A DNA stretch of 64,000 nt from Heligmosomoides polygyrus polygyrus. Lineage: Eukaryota; Nematoda; Chromadorea; Rhabditida; Heligmosomidae. The position numbers and the translations under genes were made by a program. The notes beneath the pieces were generated by a model. That model was not told where the DNA came from, did not search any database, and saw only the letters and a program-made list of their open reading frames with translations. The stretch is from positions 89,042,728 to 89,106,727 of the forward strand of contig OX377204.1 in the NCBI GenBank assembly GCA_947396885.1, written 5' to 3'. Below, piece by piece: positions 32,101-42,184 of the stretch (positions are counted from its first letter, which is position 1; every line of letters begins with the position of its first letter).

Positions 32101-33756
32101 AAGATTATTCGAACGTTGTCTGTAACGGTTGTGGCGTTTATTTGCTCAAAGTAAGTATACCTTTTAAAAAACTGGAAAAGTCGCTATGGATGGGTCAAGA
32201 TATCAACAGCCTATAAAAGGCTTTAGAGCACTGGTCTAATGCGATGCGAATCCTGCACCGCATTAAACCAGTGCTAATCAGTGGCATAACATATACTCTC
32301 ACCTAAAGTGCTATTGATTCTCTTTAAAATATGCTATGCGTTCTGCTGATTCTCCAGGACCTGTATGTGGTAGGTATATTGAAAAAGTGGTCAAATTTTG
32401 ACTGGGTGCTGATTCGTGCATCAATCGATAACGATCGATATCATCGATTTTTTGAGTATGGCGTTCAAGCGGCACGAAACTTCAACCCTGGGGGTAATTG
32501 AGGTCGCGAAACACAAATCTGAAGTCGACCAATTGATATCAATCGATATTACCGATTTTTTCTGGGTGTCGTTCAAGCGGCACGAAACTTCAGCTCTGGT
32601 GGTAATCAAGATCGCTGAACACGAATCTGAAGTTTGCTTTTTTTCGATCGCCGTCAATTGATATTGCTCAAATAATCGTTTTTTGTGGATGTCGTCCATT
32701 TTTTCGCTTTTTCTGACTTGCCGCTGTCAACACGTAGTTAAGATGTTCTTCCTGAGGAAATGTGACATAGGTGGCGGCTACAACTGATGATAAGAAGTTA
32801 TTATCACGGCGAAGCCGTCAAGAAGGCGTCGGTGCGGCCTCGTCGTTCGGGGCGGCTAGCGTCGCATTGGAGCGCGTTTTTGGCGCCGGATTCCGCGGAA
32901 CGACAGCACTCCGGGCTGCCGTTCCGCGGGCGGGAAGTATAACAGCCCTCTCGTCGTCTGTCGGCGGCGATACGCGGACGGCGGGCGTGACGGGGCGCGG
33001 CGATTGGCCTGCTCAGGGATCCCGGCTCAATTCCCGCCCGTACTCGAATGCTCCCGCGGGAGTAGAACATAGGCCTAACAGTGCATTTCTGTTGCAGTGA
33101 TTTTTTAGACAACGAGACCGGAATAAGGTTATCAACGTAGGTTAGCGTTTAAACCCTTGCTCATTTTCACACAGTCTTAGAAATATTTTAGCACTTTTAC
33201 CTTCACTGATTAGCTACCGGGGAAATGTTATAACAAGAGTCGTCTGGAGATAGGTGGCGAAACGAGCCTCTTTAAAAGAAGTCAAACATTATAACATTAT
33301 GTTTTTTAGTTTGTCTTGACATTTCAACAAAGGCAGTTTCAATTCCAGTTTCGCAAGTTCGTTGCTGATCTTCGCTCCGAATGTGGTCCCGTTTCTTGGC
33401 GGAGACGTCGCGCCTTACATGAAGAGCTATGCTGTGAGTCGAGCTTGCGACTGACCTTTGGCTTCCACTTCTAAGTGTGGTTGCTGTTCTTCCGCAGTCC
33501 CCAGTTTTTCATGGTATTTAGCCAACGTTAAGATTACATGCTTCAGCTAAAGCTGGGTCTGATCTCGTGTGCGCAGAATTTCTATGTTTACTACGCGATG
33601 AGCAAGGATTTCCGGAAGGCGTTCAAGAAGACGTTTCGATCGTGGAAAACATGGAAGGAAGAAAAGTTTCGGAGCTCAGCGCCTATATTCCAGACCAACG
33701 TATCTACGGTTCATTGTCGTTCTCGTTCACGTTCTCTGAACGTTCGTTCACAGTGA
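26169..33756 (+). CDS. 7TM chemoreceptor, SRSX-like (seven exons)
   Basis: Predicted G-protein-coupled receptor of the nematode serpentine chemoreceptor type, acting in a sensory or other cell membrane; the ligand is unknown. Exons: 26169-26292, 28290-28497, 28640-28755, 29012-29134, 32036-32150, 33349-33433, 33547-33756. All junctions have GT-AG and agreeing phase, giving 981 nt or 326 residues, the usual family size. TM1 holds the IFGNTMVIYVV motif (residue 20 onward), TM3 ends LPLDLVFLVLRPTR, TM5 is in exon 4, and TM7 with its tail reads NFYVYYAMSKDFRKAF. TTTTCAG ends 2 bases before the ATG and could be a cis or SL trans-splice acceptor. The exact C-terminus is uncertain because a 49-bp duplication overlaps the stop. 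The subclass name is from memory of family motifs. Introns 1, 4 and 5 are long and filled with mobile elements. Confidence 0.8.
26612..26866 (-). repeat. tRNA-derived SINE in receptor intron 1
   Basis: Reverse-complement copy of the 19211 family (CATACTTCTACTTCG, CTTGCGGTGGCCAGCCGG, GAACCTGGAATCAGGTGCA). Diverged, antisense to the gene. Confidence 0.7.
27104..28155. mobile_element. Foldback mariner-type MITE A, intact copy
   Basis: The termini are inverted over about 500 bp per arm: left TAGGTTGTCCCATAAGTCC, right the complement ending GGGACAACCTAA. The TA-rich flank and terminus type match mariner. Each arm holds three related modules of about 170 bp, each with a TTTGGAAGA- or TTTCGAAAGAGAAT-like word and a GATTTTTAGGTC-like word. 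No transposase remains. It fills most of receptor intron 1 and ends 135 bp before exon 2. Confidence 0.85.
29300..30623. mobile_element. Foldback element with 21-22 bp iterated arms
   Basis: The left arm (29300-29425) and right arm (30480-30623) are inverted: CCATTTTCACGTCGAAATGG versus CATTTTCACCTTAAATTGG read inward. Both arms are built of a repeated GGACACTTTTCAAATCAAA-like unit of about 21-22 bp. Superfamily unknown. A PIF-like MITE is nested inside. A single related arm lies at 50570-50660. Confidence 0.7.
29432..30026. mobile_element. PIF/Harbinger-like MITE nested in the foldback element
   Basis: Left GGCCTCGTTTATACTTC, right end read inward GGTCCCGTTTATACTTCC, both continuing with ATCGCCG. 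Flanks TTA and CTA. The most complete copy of the family in the window; no transposase frame. Confidence 0.72.
30697..30886 (+). mobile_element. Half copy of MITE A (right arm)
   Basis: Matches the terminal 190 bp of MITE A (CACTTTTCACTTTAACGACC, GGGTTAACCTAA, then TA). The other arm is absent. Lies in receptor intron 4. Confidence 0.75.
31570..31855 (+). mobile_element. Possible solo LTR
   Basis: Starts near TGTTGTAATAATAAC, has a TATA-like CTACATATAGTTG, a GC-rich stretch, and GCTAATAAACC 120 bases later, ending near CCGGTCTTCA. The TG...CA ends, TATA box and polyadenylation signal fit an LTR, but no target duplication or second copy was found. Confidence 0.25.
32435..32650 (+). repeat. 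108-bp tandem duplication
   Basis: Two copies at period 108 (TCGATAT at 32435 and 32543) share TTCAAGCGGCACGAAACTTC and GAACACGAATCTGAAGT-like ends. A related single copy lies in reverse at 56765-56870. Noncoding, in receptor intron 5. Confidence 0.75.
32810..33075. mobile_element. GC-rich PIF/Harbinger-like MITE, complex copy
   Basis: The right end GCTCCCGCGGGAGTAGAACA then TAGGCC and TAA match the family. A second right-end-like sequence (GCGGGAAGTATAACAGCCC) sits near 32942, so two copies may be fused or nested. Left boundary approximate. Confidence 0.5.
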
Positions 33757-33818
33757 TCTCGAAGCTCAGTCTCGTTCACGTTCTCTGAACGTTCGTTCAC
33801 AGTGATCTCGAAGCTCAG
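33721..33818 (+). repeat. 49-bp exact tandem duplication over the receptor stop
   Basis: TCTCGTTCACGTTCTCTGAA and the following 29 bases occur twice, at 33721-33769 and 33770-33818. The receptor stop TGA (33754-33756) falls in the first copy, so the duplication may have changed the C-terminus. Confidence 0.9.
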
Positions 33819-33911
33819 TGTTATTTATGACTCAGTTCCTAAAGAGTATTAGGGTGTCTCTTGTTAATATTGATGTTTTGATTAATTCATTATGCATGTT
33901 AATAAAGTCTG

Positions 33912-34300
33912 ATGATTCGCGCTTCAAGCGGCGGCCCACCAATTTGTTGGAATGTCATAATGATTGGACAGAGGCGCTTGATATCAAATGCAGTAGCGAT
34001 GTCATTTACTTGGACATCGCAAAAGAATTTGATAAAGTGTCCCACCAAAAGCTTATTTTTAACTGGAAAGATACAAGTTTCATCCCATCCTTCTTAAATG
34101 GATTGCTCAATATCTAACCGGACGAACATTTCAGGTCGAAATAGACTCTTCATTTTCAAGTGTAAGGCGGGTAATCATTGGAGTCCCACAGGGGGAGTCC
34201 TTTTCCCTTTGCTTTACCGCAAAGATGCCTGATGTTATGGAGCAGTGCAACGTCGTCACAAAGATGTATGCTGATGATTTATAAAACTTAAGGTTATAGA
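33912..34300 (+). pseudogene. CR1-like reverse transcriptase, 5' segment
   Basis: Contains RT blocks up to the YADD catalytic box (MYADDL, near 34266). Frames shift near 34085 and 34210. Separated from its own 3' half by more than 6 kb of inserted elements. Confidence 0.85.
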
Positions 34301-34425
34301 TTTATAAAACTATTGCAGACTCAGAGGGGTGGCGATGTCCGTTCCTCCACGTGGTGCCACTGGAAACTGTTCGCCTCTGCGAGCTAAGCTAATCACGGAC
34401 ATTCGAGTACAGGCGACAGGCCCTA

Positions 34426-37078
34426 GTGACAGGCCGGCCTATGGAGATCCCATGTCACATCACATGGTTGATGACGTTAAGTGAGTATCGAGATAATGCT
34501 ACGGCGTCCGCGGGAGCCGACGCGCACTCGCAGAGCCCGGCGTGTGTGAGAAGTACGCGAGGGTCCCTGATGCGAGGACGGCATCGGGGGGAAACTGAGC
34601 TAGTCCGAAAGTCCCGTAACGTAGGCAAGACCCGCGTAGCTACGCTGAATGTAGGTACGTTGACGGGCCGCTCGTGCGAGTTGGCAGAAGCACTGGAGCA
34701 AAGACGAATCGACTTATGTGCGGTACAGGAGACGAGGTGGTCCTGTTGTAACTCGAGGGACATAGGCCGAGGATTCAAGGCCATTCTGTGTGGCAGTCCC
34801 CGGACCACCAGCGGAGTTGGTGTAATCGTCTCCGAACGTTTCCGAGACGCGATTATAAGCGTGGAACGTTTTAATGACCGCTTGATGAAGGTCGTAGTCG
34901 CTGCTGAACAGCGTATGTATCATTTCTTCTCTGCATACGCTCCGCAGGCAGGCTGCACTGAGAGAGCCAAAGATGAGTTTTGGACCCTGCTTGATGAAAA
35001 GACAGCAGAGGTACCGTCAGAAGACGCTGTCATTATCGCAGGTGACCTCAACGGTCATGTGGGGACTGCGAAAGATGGTCGCAGCTGTCACGGCGGTTTC
35101 GGATATGGAGCACGTAACGCTGATGGTGAGCGAATCCTTGAGTATGCGGACTCGCATAACCTCATCATCGCGAACACCGTATTTCGAAAGCGTGACTCCC
35201 ATCTGGTGTCGTTCTATAGCGGGAGCACCAAGACACAGATCGACTTCATCCTTGTGAAGCATCGCGATCGAAAGCTGGTTACAGATGCGAAGGTGGTGCC
35301 GTACGAGACTGTCGCCACACAGCACCGTCCGCTGATATGCACTCTTAAGTTCGCCCCTCCGAGGCTGAGGCATGTCGAGCGATGCGGTCTACCGAGAATC
35401 AAGTGGTGGCGATTGAAGGAAAACGCTGCAGCTTTTGTTTCTCGTATTCGGTTACCGACGGTGACAACCGTCGACGAAACATGGAAAGATGCAACCGATA
35501 CGATTTTACAAGTTGCATGCTCTCAATTAGGCATGACTAAGCCTGGACACCGCAAGATCGAGAAGCTGGCGTGGCTGTGGACTAACGACGTAAGAGAAAA
35601 AGTCCGAGAGAAGAAAAAACTATATCACGCGTTCCTGCGCGACAAGACTGCAGACAAATGGCGTATGTACCAGGAGGCGAAGAAAGCGGCAAAGAAGGCC
35701 GTAGCCGTTGCAAAAGCCGTCCATTATGATGATCTCAGCGATAAACTCGAGACGCGCGATGGTGAACGACATCTTTATCGACTTGCCAAGGCACGCCACG
35801 TCAGGCCGAGGACATCGAGAAATTCTTGGGCATCAACGATGAGAATGGCCATCTACTGACGAACCGCAAGAGGGCTATGAAACGATGGCATGACTACTTC
35901 GAGAGAATTTCGGCAGAAGAGTTTGCCCATCCGCCCATCCCTTGCGTCCCTCCTACGCACGGTCCTGTGCAGAAAATCACTGTGGAGGAGACGGAAGCGG
36001 CTTTGAAGAAGATGAAGCCAGGCAATGCAACGGGCCCCGATGATATAGCGGCCGACCTATGGAAGTTGAGGTGCTGGAGTCCTGCTGAGTGGCTAACGAA
36101 GTTTTTCAACCAGGTTGTTACGGAAAAGAAGGTACCTGGTAGTTGGCAGGAAAGCACGACGATCCCGATATGGAAGAAGAAGGGCAGTCCTGCGGACTGC
36201 ACGAATTACCGTCCAATTCGCTTGCTCTCGCACAGCATGAAAATCTTCGAGCGAATTGTAGATGGACGTATTCGCGATATCGTCCAACTTTCCACCAATC
36301 AATGAGGCTTCGTAGCGGGCAGTGGCACCATCGATGCCATACATGCTGCTCGTCTTCTGGTAGAGAGACATCGCGAAAAGCAGAAACCGCTGCAAATAGC
36401 TTTTCTCGACTTAGAGAAAGCATTTGATCGTGTACCGCGTGAGGTTATATGGTACGCCTTACGACAACACGGTGTTCCCGAAGAGCTTATTGAGTGGGTG
36501 CGCATACTTTACTCTGGTCCAAAGAGTAGTGTGCGAGCGCCAGCCGGCACATCGGCGGAGTTTCCTATCTCCGTTGGTGTTCACCAGGGCTCTGCGCTTT
36601 CCCCGCTCCTATTAATTGTCGTAATGGATGCCATTTCGAGAGACCTTCAGAAGCCTGCCCCCTGGACGCTGCTGTATGCAGATGACGTAATGCTTGCAAG
36701 CGAAGAGAAGAGCGAACTCGAGTGACAAACGCAAGCTTGGTACGACCGCTTGGCGATGTACGGGCTCAAGCTAAACGTCAAAAAATCTGAGTACTTGACG
36801 ACAGACGTAAACGAAGCCGGGTCCATTGAGATCAATGTCACTGCGCTAGTACGAACGACAAACTTCAAGTACCCTGGATCTGCAATTGCGTCTGATGGTA
36901 GTCTGACGTTCGAGATGAACTCGCGCGTGAGCGCAGCGTGGTTCAAATGGCGCTCGATGACAGGCGTTTTATGCGACAGGAAGATACCGGAACGCCTTAA
37001 ATCGAAGATCTATAGAACCATCGTCCGACCAGTAGCGATGTATGGAGCTGAGTGCTGGCCTGCAACCAAGGAGGTTGA
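34426..37078 (+). pseudogene. RTE-like endonuclease-reverse transcriptase, main part
   Basis: Endonuclease in the first frame to 35859: TLNVGTLTGR, AVQETRW, SAYAPQAG, AGDLNGHVG, QIDFILVKHRD and THRP-like TQHRPL. A one-base lesion near 35800 moves the reading to the 35826 frame. RT blocks follow: PGNATGPDDIAADLW, NYRPIRLLSHSMKIFERIV, AFLDLEKAFDRVPR, GVHQGSALSPLL, LYADDV. In-frame TGA at 36303-36305 and 36723-36725. The protein is then cut at ATKEVD by the PLE and resumes at 40039. Catalytic residues appear intact; the frame does not. Confidence 0.92.
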
Positions 37079-37172
37079 CACGTTGTGAAGTAGCTGCCAG
37101 GTTCGACCCTCGATGAATCTCGGCATTGATCGTTGTCGTCACTTCCTAACACCAGCCGTCCATCGCGGCAAA

Positions 37173-37873
37173 GGTGGAGGGCACTGCTCATATAAATGGA
37201 GAAGTGCAAACGAGGCCTAGCATGCGCAAGCTTATCTGCAGTCTCCATGACCTGCAGGACCGGTTACGTTACAGGGCAACGGTGGAGGGCACTGCTCATA
37301 TAAATGGAGAAGTGCAAACGAGGCCTAGCATGCGCAAGCTTATCTGTAGTCTCCATGACCTGCAGGACCGGTTACGTTACAGGGCAAAGGTGGAGGGCAC
37401 TGCTCATATAAATGGAGAAGTGCAAACGAGGCCTAGCATGCGCAAGCTTATCTGTAGTCTCCATGACCTGCAGGACCGGTTACGTTACAGGGCAAAGGTG
37501 GAGGGCACTGCTCATATAAATGGAGAAGTGCAAACGAGGCCTAGCATGCGCAAGCTTATCTGTAGTCTCCATGACCTGCAGGACCGGTTGCGTTACAGGG
37601 CAAAGGTGGAGGGCACTGCTCGTATAAATGGAGAAGTGCAAACGAGGCCTAGCATGCGCAAGCTTATCTGTAGTCTCCATGACCTGCAGGACCGGTTACG
37701 TTACAGGGCAAAGGTGAGGGCACTGCTAATATAAATGGAGAAGTGCAAACGAGGCCTAGCATGCGCAAGCTTATCTGTAGTCTCCATGACCTGCAGGACC
37801 GGTTACGTTACAGGGCAAAGGTGGAGGGCACTGCTCATATAAATGGAGAAGTGCAAACGAGGCCTAGCATCCC
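37173..37873 (+). repeat. 108-bp coding minisatellite in the PLE
   Basis: Copies start at 37173, 37281, 37389, 37497, 37605, 37713 and 37820: six full units and a truncated seventh. Each is nearly identical and equals 36 codons (VEGTAHINGEVQTRPSMRKL then ICSLHDLQDRLRYRAK). One base is missing near 37717, which is why the last interval is 107 and the frame is broken there. Confidence 0.97.
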
Positions 37874-39341
37874 ATTTCTTGCAACTTACTTCAAGCAGCA
37901 GGAGGCTAATCCCAGCGTGGATTTAAAATTCCGGCGATTTGCGGACGATGTCTTTCATACTATTAACAAGTGCCGTAATCAACGCCCAGCTCCTAATTTG
38001 TCCCAAAGGCAGATCTGTGGGCTCAAAGAGGTTCAAAACTTAGTTACCTCTAAATCCATGCGGCTATCTATTAGCGACAAAGGAGGCGAGTTTGTCGTAA
38101 TACCTAGACAGCTCGACATTGCTATAACCGAGCACCACCTGGGAGATACCTCTGTGTATCGTCCAGCCACCCTTAAGGCGTTCCAGGCGCAGTGCCGTAG
38201 GCTAAACCGGGAGTGGGTTACTGTTGGCAAGGTAGCTGGTCTCAATGCCGCGCTCATTACGCATCTCAAATTGGAAACTCCATCCTGTCCGGTATTGTAT
38301 TTGCTAATTAAAACTCATAAATTCGATAGCACAGACAATTTAGACACCATTACAGCTGACAGTGTAAAGGTAAGACCCATCATCAGCTGTGTGGGGGGTC
38401 CCACGGACAGGATCGCGTGGTTCCTAAACAATATCATTGGGCAACTCCTGCGCTTCATCCCAGCTCATCTCACTAACACCCATGCGTTCCTTGACCGCCT
38501 ACACTCAGCTCAGCTGGAACGGAATTGTGTGATGGAGTCGTTCGACGTAACGTCGCTATATACAAATGTCAGCAACGACTCAGCACTTGAGGCAGTCTAT
38601 GAACTACTCGGTGAACATCACCTTGGCATTGACATGTATGGCCTCACTGTGGGTCAGGTCATGTTGTTGCTAAAAGAATGCCTCAGCTGCAACATCTTCA
38701 GGTGGTCGGGCAGGTATTTTTCACAGATAAGAGGGCTAGCTATGGGCCAACGCTTAGCCCCCACCTTGGCCATCGCCTTCATGTCCAAGATTGAAGCTCC
38801 CGTGCTGGCTAGGCTCCATGCTTTATACTGTCGATATATCGATGACTGTTTCATCATCTGTTCTACCCAAGAGAAGATGAACATGTGCTTCGATATCATA
38901 AACCAGCAGAGTGAGCATATCAAGTTTACACGGGAAACTCCAAAGGATGACTGGCTTCCGTTTTTGAACGTCCAAATACGGCTGAGTGGAGGGAGCAAAG
39001 TAACAAAGTGGTATCGTAAACCCACAAGCAAGAACATCTTGGTCCATAGCAAATCGGCGCATCCGACACAGACCAAAACAGCTGTCGTGCGTAATATGTT
39101 CCGCACAGTAAGCAGAGTATCTACTGGACAAAACGAGCGTAAGGAATCGCTAGCGCTTGCTCATCAAATCGCGGGTATACATCCTTTGGCTATCAGCGGA
39201 GGAGCGCCAGCAATCGCTCACGTAATACCTCACTTGACGACAAAATCCCGTTTGTCATCCCTTTCATCTCAGACAGTGTCAGCGCTTCAATTAGGAAGTG
39301 CGTCAGAAGAGCGGGTTTGGAAAACGATGTCAAAGTGGTAG
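37743..39341 (+). pseudogene. Penelope-type reverse transcriptase
   Basis: Copies element RNA into DNA at the target. Motifs in order: KVRPIISCVGGPTDRIAWFL, ESFDVTSLYTN (motif A, near 38540), IRGLAMGQRLAPTLA (motif B, near 38725), CRYIDDCFI (motif C, near 38832), LPFLNVQIR. The N-terminus begins within the 36-residue repeats and has no obvious start of its own; the repeat frame upstream (37174-37734) is separated by a one-base loss. TAG at 39339 ends it out of frame with the endonuclease, so a shift near 39210-39240 has broken the original single ORF. Confidence 0.9.
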
Positions 39342-39721
39342 ATACACCTCCCGCTAACTTGAAAAGTCGCTTAGTGCGCAACCGGCTGCACGACCGAATT
39401 TGCGCAACCCCAAATTGCACCATCTGTCCTGCAGGCAACGAAGGAGATTGCATGATTTCAGGGGTTGTCTACCTAATAAGGTGCAACAGCTGTGGAGGTG
39501 AATACATCGGTGAAACAGCTCGCCCCTTCTATGTTCGCGTTAAGGAACACCTGGAAGGCAAGAACAGGTCACGGCCATCAACTGCGTTGGGCTGCCACAG
39601 GGTAAATGACCATAACGGTGTCGACTTTGGGGTCACATTCAAAATTCTAGCACGGGAGACCCATACCGCCGCACGCAAAACCTGGAGGGGTTCTGGATAC
39701 AAGCCAAGAGCCCGAGGCTGA
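39317..39721 (+). pseudogene. GIY-YIG endonuclease domain of the PLE
   Basis: C-terminal nuclease of Penelope-like elements. A cysteine cluster (ICATPNCTICP, then GDC) precedes GVVYLIRCNSCGGEYIGETA, the GIY...YIG core, and FYVRVKEHLEG follows with the conserved Arg and Glu region. The frame extends upstream to about 39250 (SDSVSASIRKCVRRAG). Out of frame with the RT. Confidence 0.9.
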
Positions 39722-40038
39722 ACCGGCGGGGGAATGCGTCTATATAACCCAAGAGCTCACCCCATACATCAGTCTCGCCTTTTAGCTAGTTTCGCCTTGA
39801 AGGGTCTCCTCGGGTGTCCTAAGTGTCGGGCTGTTGCTGTCTCTCTCAGCTGGAAGGGTTGTTGTTCATCGGGTCTTCGAATTTCGCAAGGTCAGTGGCG
39901 ATGTTTGACCTAGTAGCTTCAACATATGTCTGGACTTTTTCAGATTCTGAAGAAGGCGAAATCGCCGAAACGTTAGTCGTCAATAAAGCGTGTACCATCT
40001 CGGTTCGAGTTCAACACCACGATAAGCAAGGAGGTTGA

Positions 40039-40408
40039 GACTCGCCTCAGCGTAATGGAAACGAAAATGCTGCGATGGACGGCTGGTGTTACGCGTCTGG
40101 ACCGTATTCGCAACGATGAAATACGCCAGAGGTTTGGTGTCGCTCCAATTGCTGACAGGTTACGTGAAGCTCGCCTTCGATGGTATGGCCACGTTCTTCG
40201 AGCTAGTGGTGACACTGTTAGGAAGATTGGCCTTAACATAGATGTGCCCGGAAAACGGCCTAAAGGGCGGCCGAAGCAGCGATGGCTTGATACGTTGCAT
40301 GTGGACCTAAAGGTTGCTGGTATCCATCCCGATCAAGCATTTGATCGCGTAAAGTGGCGTCACCACACCAGAATAGCGGACCCCGCCCCGAAGCGGGACA
40401 AACGCTGA
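40039..40408 (+). pseudogene. RTE-like LINE protein, C-terminal segment
   Basis: Starts at the second copy of the PLE target site (KEVETRLSVMETKML) and runs through TAGVTRLDRIRND, LRWYGHVLRASGD and GRPKQRWLDTLHVDLK to TGA. Collinear with 15987-16610. Confidence 0.9.
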
Positions 40409-40435
40409 AGAAGAAGAAGATTGCAGACTCAGAGG

Positions 40436-41142
40436 ATGTATGTGTGCTTCAAAATGCAAATAGATTTGATGCTTGATTGGGCTTGATTGGCAGTTGCCAC
40501 CTTCTCCTCAAAAGACTGTAGTCTTACATCTTTGTTCTGGAATGGAAACCTTTTCTTATAGGTACAACATTGAAGGATGTGCTTTACGCGAAATGGGCTC
40601 TGTCAAGGATTTGAGTTTTTCTTATAGCAACAATCTATACTTTGGAAGGCATATACGTGCTATATGTAACACGGCTATGTTACGAACATATATTATCTTC
40701 AAGGCCTAAGAGGATTAGTCACTATGAATAAATCTGTTGTAGTATAGATAAAGTTCAGAATAACTTCACCAGGAAGCTTCTTCTTAGAATAGGGAGTTTC
40801 GAATATTCACGTGTACCGAAGGCATCAATCAGAAATAAATATCTTGGACTACCATCCCTAGCTTCTCGCCGCAAGGTTTTTGACATCTTTCTCGTACACA
40901 AGCTGCTATACTTTGCCACCGATTCTGGATCTTGTAGATTCTTTAAGATGAAGACTTCGCACACAAGAGGTAGTTCCGCTAAGCTACAGCTACCTCGGCC
41001 AAGAACCAATTTACGAGCAATGTCTTTCACTTATAGGGCATGTAGTTTATACCTAAAATTCTCTAACCTTCAGTTTCCCCTAACGCTGAGACAATTCAGA
41101 GGCCGAGATGAACGTTTGTTGCTCAGATCTGAAATTGGTTGA
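40436..41142 (+). pseudogene. CR1-like reverse transcriptase, 3' segment
   Basis: Continues directly from 34300 in family order. Shows LSPQKTVVLHL-like thumb sequence, then a C-terminal region (RKLLLRIGSFEYSR, LASRRKVFDIFLVHKLLYF) and TGA at 41140-41142. One 10-bp duplication (GCTTGATTGG, twice near 40475) and other lesions break the frame. Confidence 0.85.
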
Positions 41143-41339
41143 ATAGTATGATTGTTTGTGAGTATTGTCTCACTGCATGTTTTCTCCCTTGTGCTCTCTT
41201 TTTGTGATTGTTTCTGTGTTTGTTTTCTAACGTATTGCCTTATGCAATCGTAATAGAACAATAACAGTAACCTTTTTTTTTTTCGTTCCTCATTCTTCGA
41301 CCAACTTCGGAGGCTTATCAGTTTCTTGAATCGTGTACT

Positions 41340-41530
41340 TTCGAGCATCGTCCTCTAGATTCCATGCTGCGCGAAGCTGGGCGCGTGTTCATCCTGATTT
41401 CGTAGGATCAAGGTCTCTGAGGTGTATGTTAGCGCAGGAAGAACAGTGAAGTCGAAGGTGCGTGCGAAGCCAGATGTACTTCGTCTTCTAAACGACTTCT
41501 TCGACGCTCTTGAAAGCTCCCCTACGTTCC
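41340..41530 (-). pseudogene. RTE-type LINE fragment
   Basis: The minus strand reads FDFTVLPALTYTSETLILRN and NQDEHAPS, the post-RT region of the RTE branch also seen at 23165 and 20851. Short and frameshifted. Confidence 0.7.
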
Positions 41531-41820
41531 AATGCGAATGTTTCGAGCATTCGAATTTGAGCATTCGAACACGACTGTTTCGAGCATTCAAATTCGAAAA
41601 CAGCGTTTTTCTACAAAAAACTTTGTTTTTCAAAACAATTCTCATGCCAAATTCGTCTTTTTTCATGTCAAATCGGAGACCCTGCTGAACAAGCTTGATT
41701 CTTCTGAAATCAAAGTGAACTTCAGATTCTCCATACCGGTCACAATAATTTTGTATTTAAGGAAAGCTTGTTATAACTTTGTTGAAATTTTTTTAGTTCA
41801 GCTGTCGGAATGAGTGAAAT

Positions 41821-41821
41821 G

Positions 41822-41872
<51 letters not shown>

Positions 41873-41874
41873 TG
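41821..41874. repeat. (TTTA)n microsatellite, 3' tail of the minus-strand LINE
   Basis: About 13 TTTA units. On the minus strand this is (TAAA)n at the 3' side of the CR1-like LINE, the place where such LINEs carry a simple-repeat tail. Confidence 0.85.
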
Positions 41875-42184
41875 CAAGACATAGACAGGCACAGACAACT
41901 GTCTAGCATGTAAAGTGTAAAAAATGAACAAAGTATCACAGATTGACCACTCGAATACAAGTCAAGTAAATAACAAACCACAGGGATCATTTCTCGACTG
42001 TTTGGCATTCAATCTTTGACAAACATTCCACAGGCTTAAGCAGAGAGCCTCTCTAATTCTTCACACTTGCCCAGTAGCAGATTGAATTCCTTAAGAATGC
42101 GATAGGTTAAGAAATCTGATCTGATTCGCGATTTAGCAACTGAGACTCGAAGTTTCAACTTCCTTCCCACGGATCTTGTCAACA

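Larger units (their letters stand above)
37079..40026 (+). mobile_element. Penelope-like element inside the RTE-like LINE
   Basis: A 12-bp duplication, CAAGGAGGTTGA, lies at 37067-37078 and 40027-40038, inside the LINE coding sequence. The insert of 2948 bp encodes a Penelope-type reverse transcriptase followed by a GIY-YIG endonuclease, which identifies the class. A 3'-region motif (GCCGAAACGTTAGTCG, near 39968) resembles the fragments at 25536-25830. Confidence 0.93.
34328..40419 (+). mobile_element. RTE-like LINE, split by a Penelope-like element
   Basis: Perfect 16-bp duplication ATTGCAGACTCAGAGG at 34312-34327 and 40420-40435. Without the insert the element is about 3.1 kb, the size of a full RTE-type LINE, and ends in a GAAGAAGAAGAAG tail. 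One ORF encodes an apurinic-type endonuclease then reverse transcriptase. Truncated copy of the same family at 15903-16659. Confidence 0.93.
33905..41271 (+). mobile_element. CR1-like LINE interrupted by a nested LINE/PLE
   Basis: The reverse transcriptase starts at 33905 (NLLECHNDWTEAL, VIYLDIAKEFDKVSHQKLI, GVPQG, KMYADDL). It breaks at 34311 and resumes at 40436 (SEDVCVLQNA, QLPPSPQKTVVLHL, YSNNLYFGRHIRAICNTAML) and ends with a CR1-type C-terminus to 41142. The break falls in a continuous reading segment (TIADSED), whose DNA is duplicated as the target site. The 5' end is missing and several frameshifts are present. Confidence 0.88.

Noticed and set aside
33498..33503. Six-base micro-exon of the receptor gene
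   Set aside because: Skipping it keeps the phase and uses one ordinary intron (33434-33546).
34426..35859. Host endonuclease gene
   Set aside because: The apurinic-type endonuclease is the N-terminal part of an RTE-like LINE bounded by a 16-bp duplication.
41821..41874. Independent microsatellite of interest
   Set aside because: Its place at the 3' side of the minus-strand LINE explains it as the element tail.
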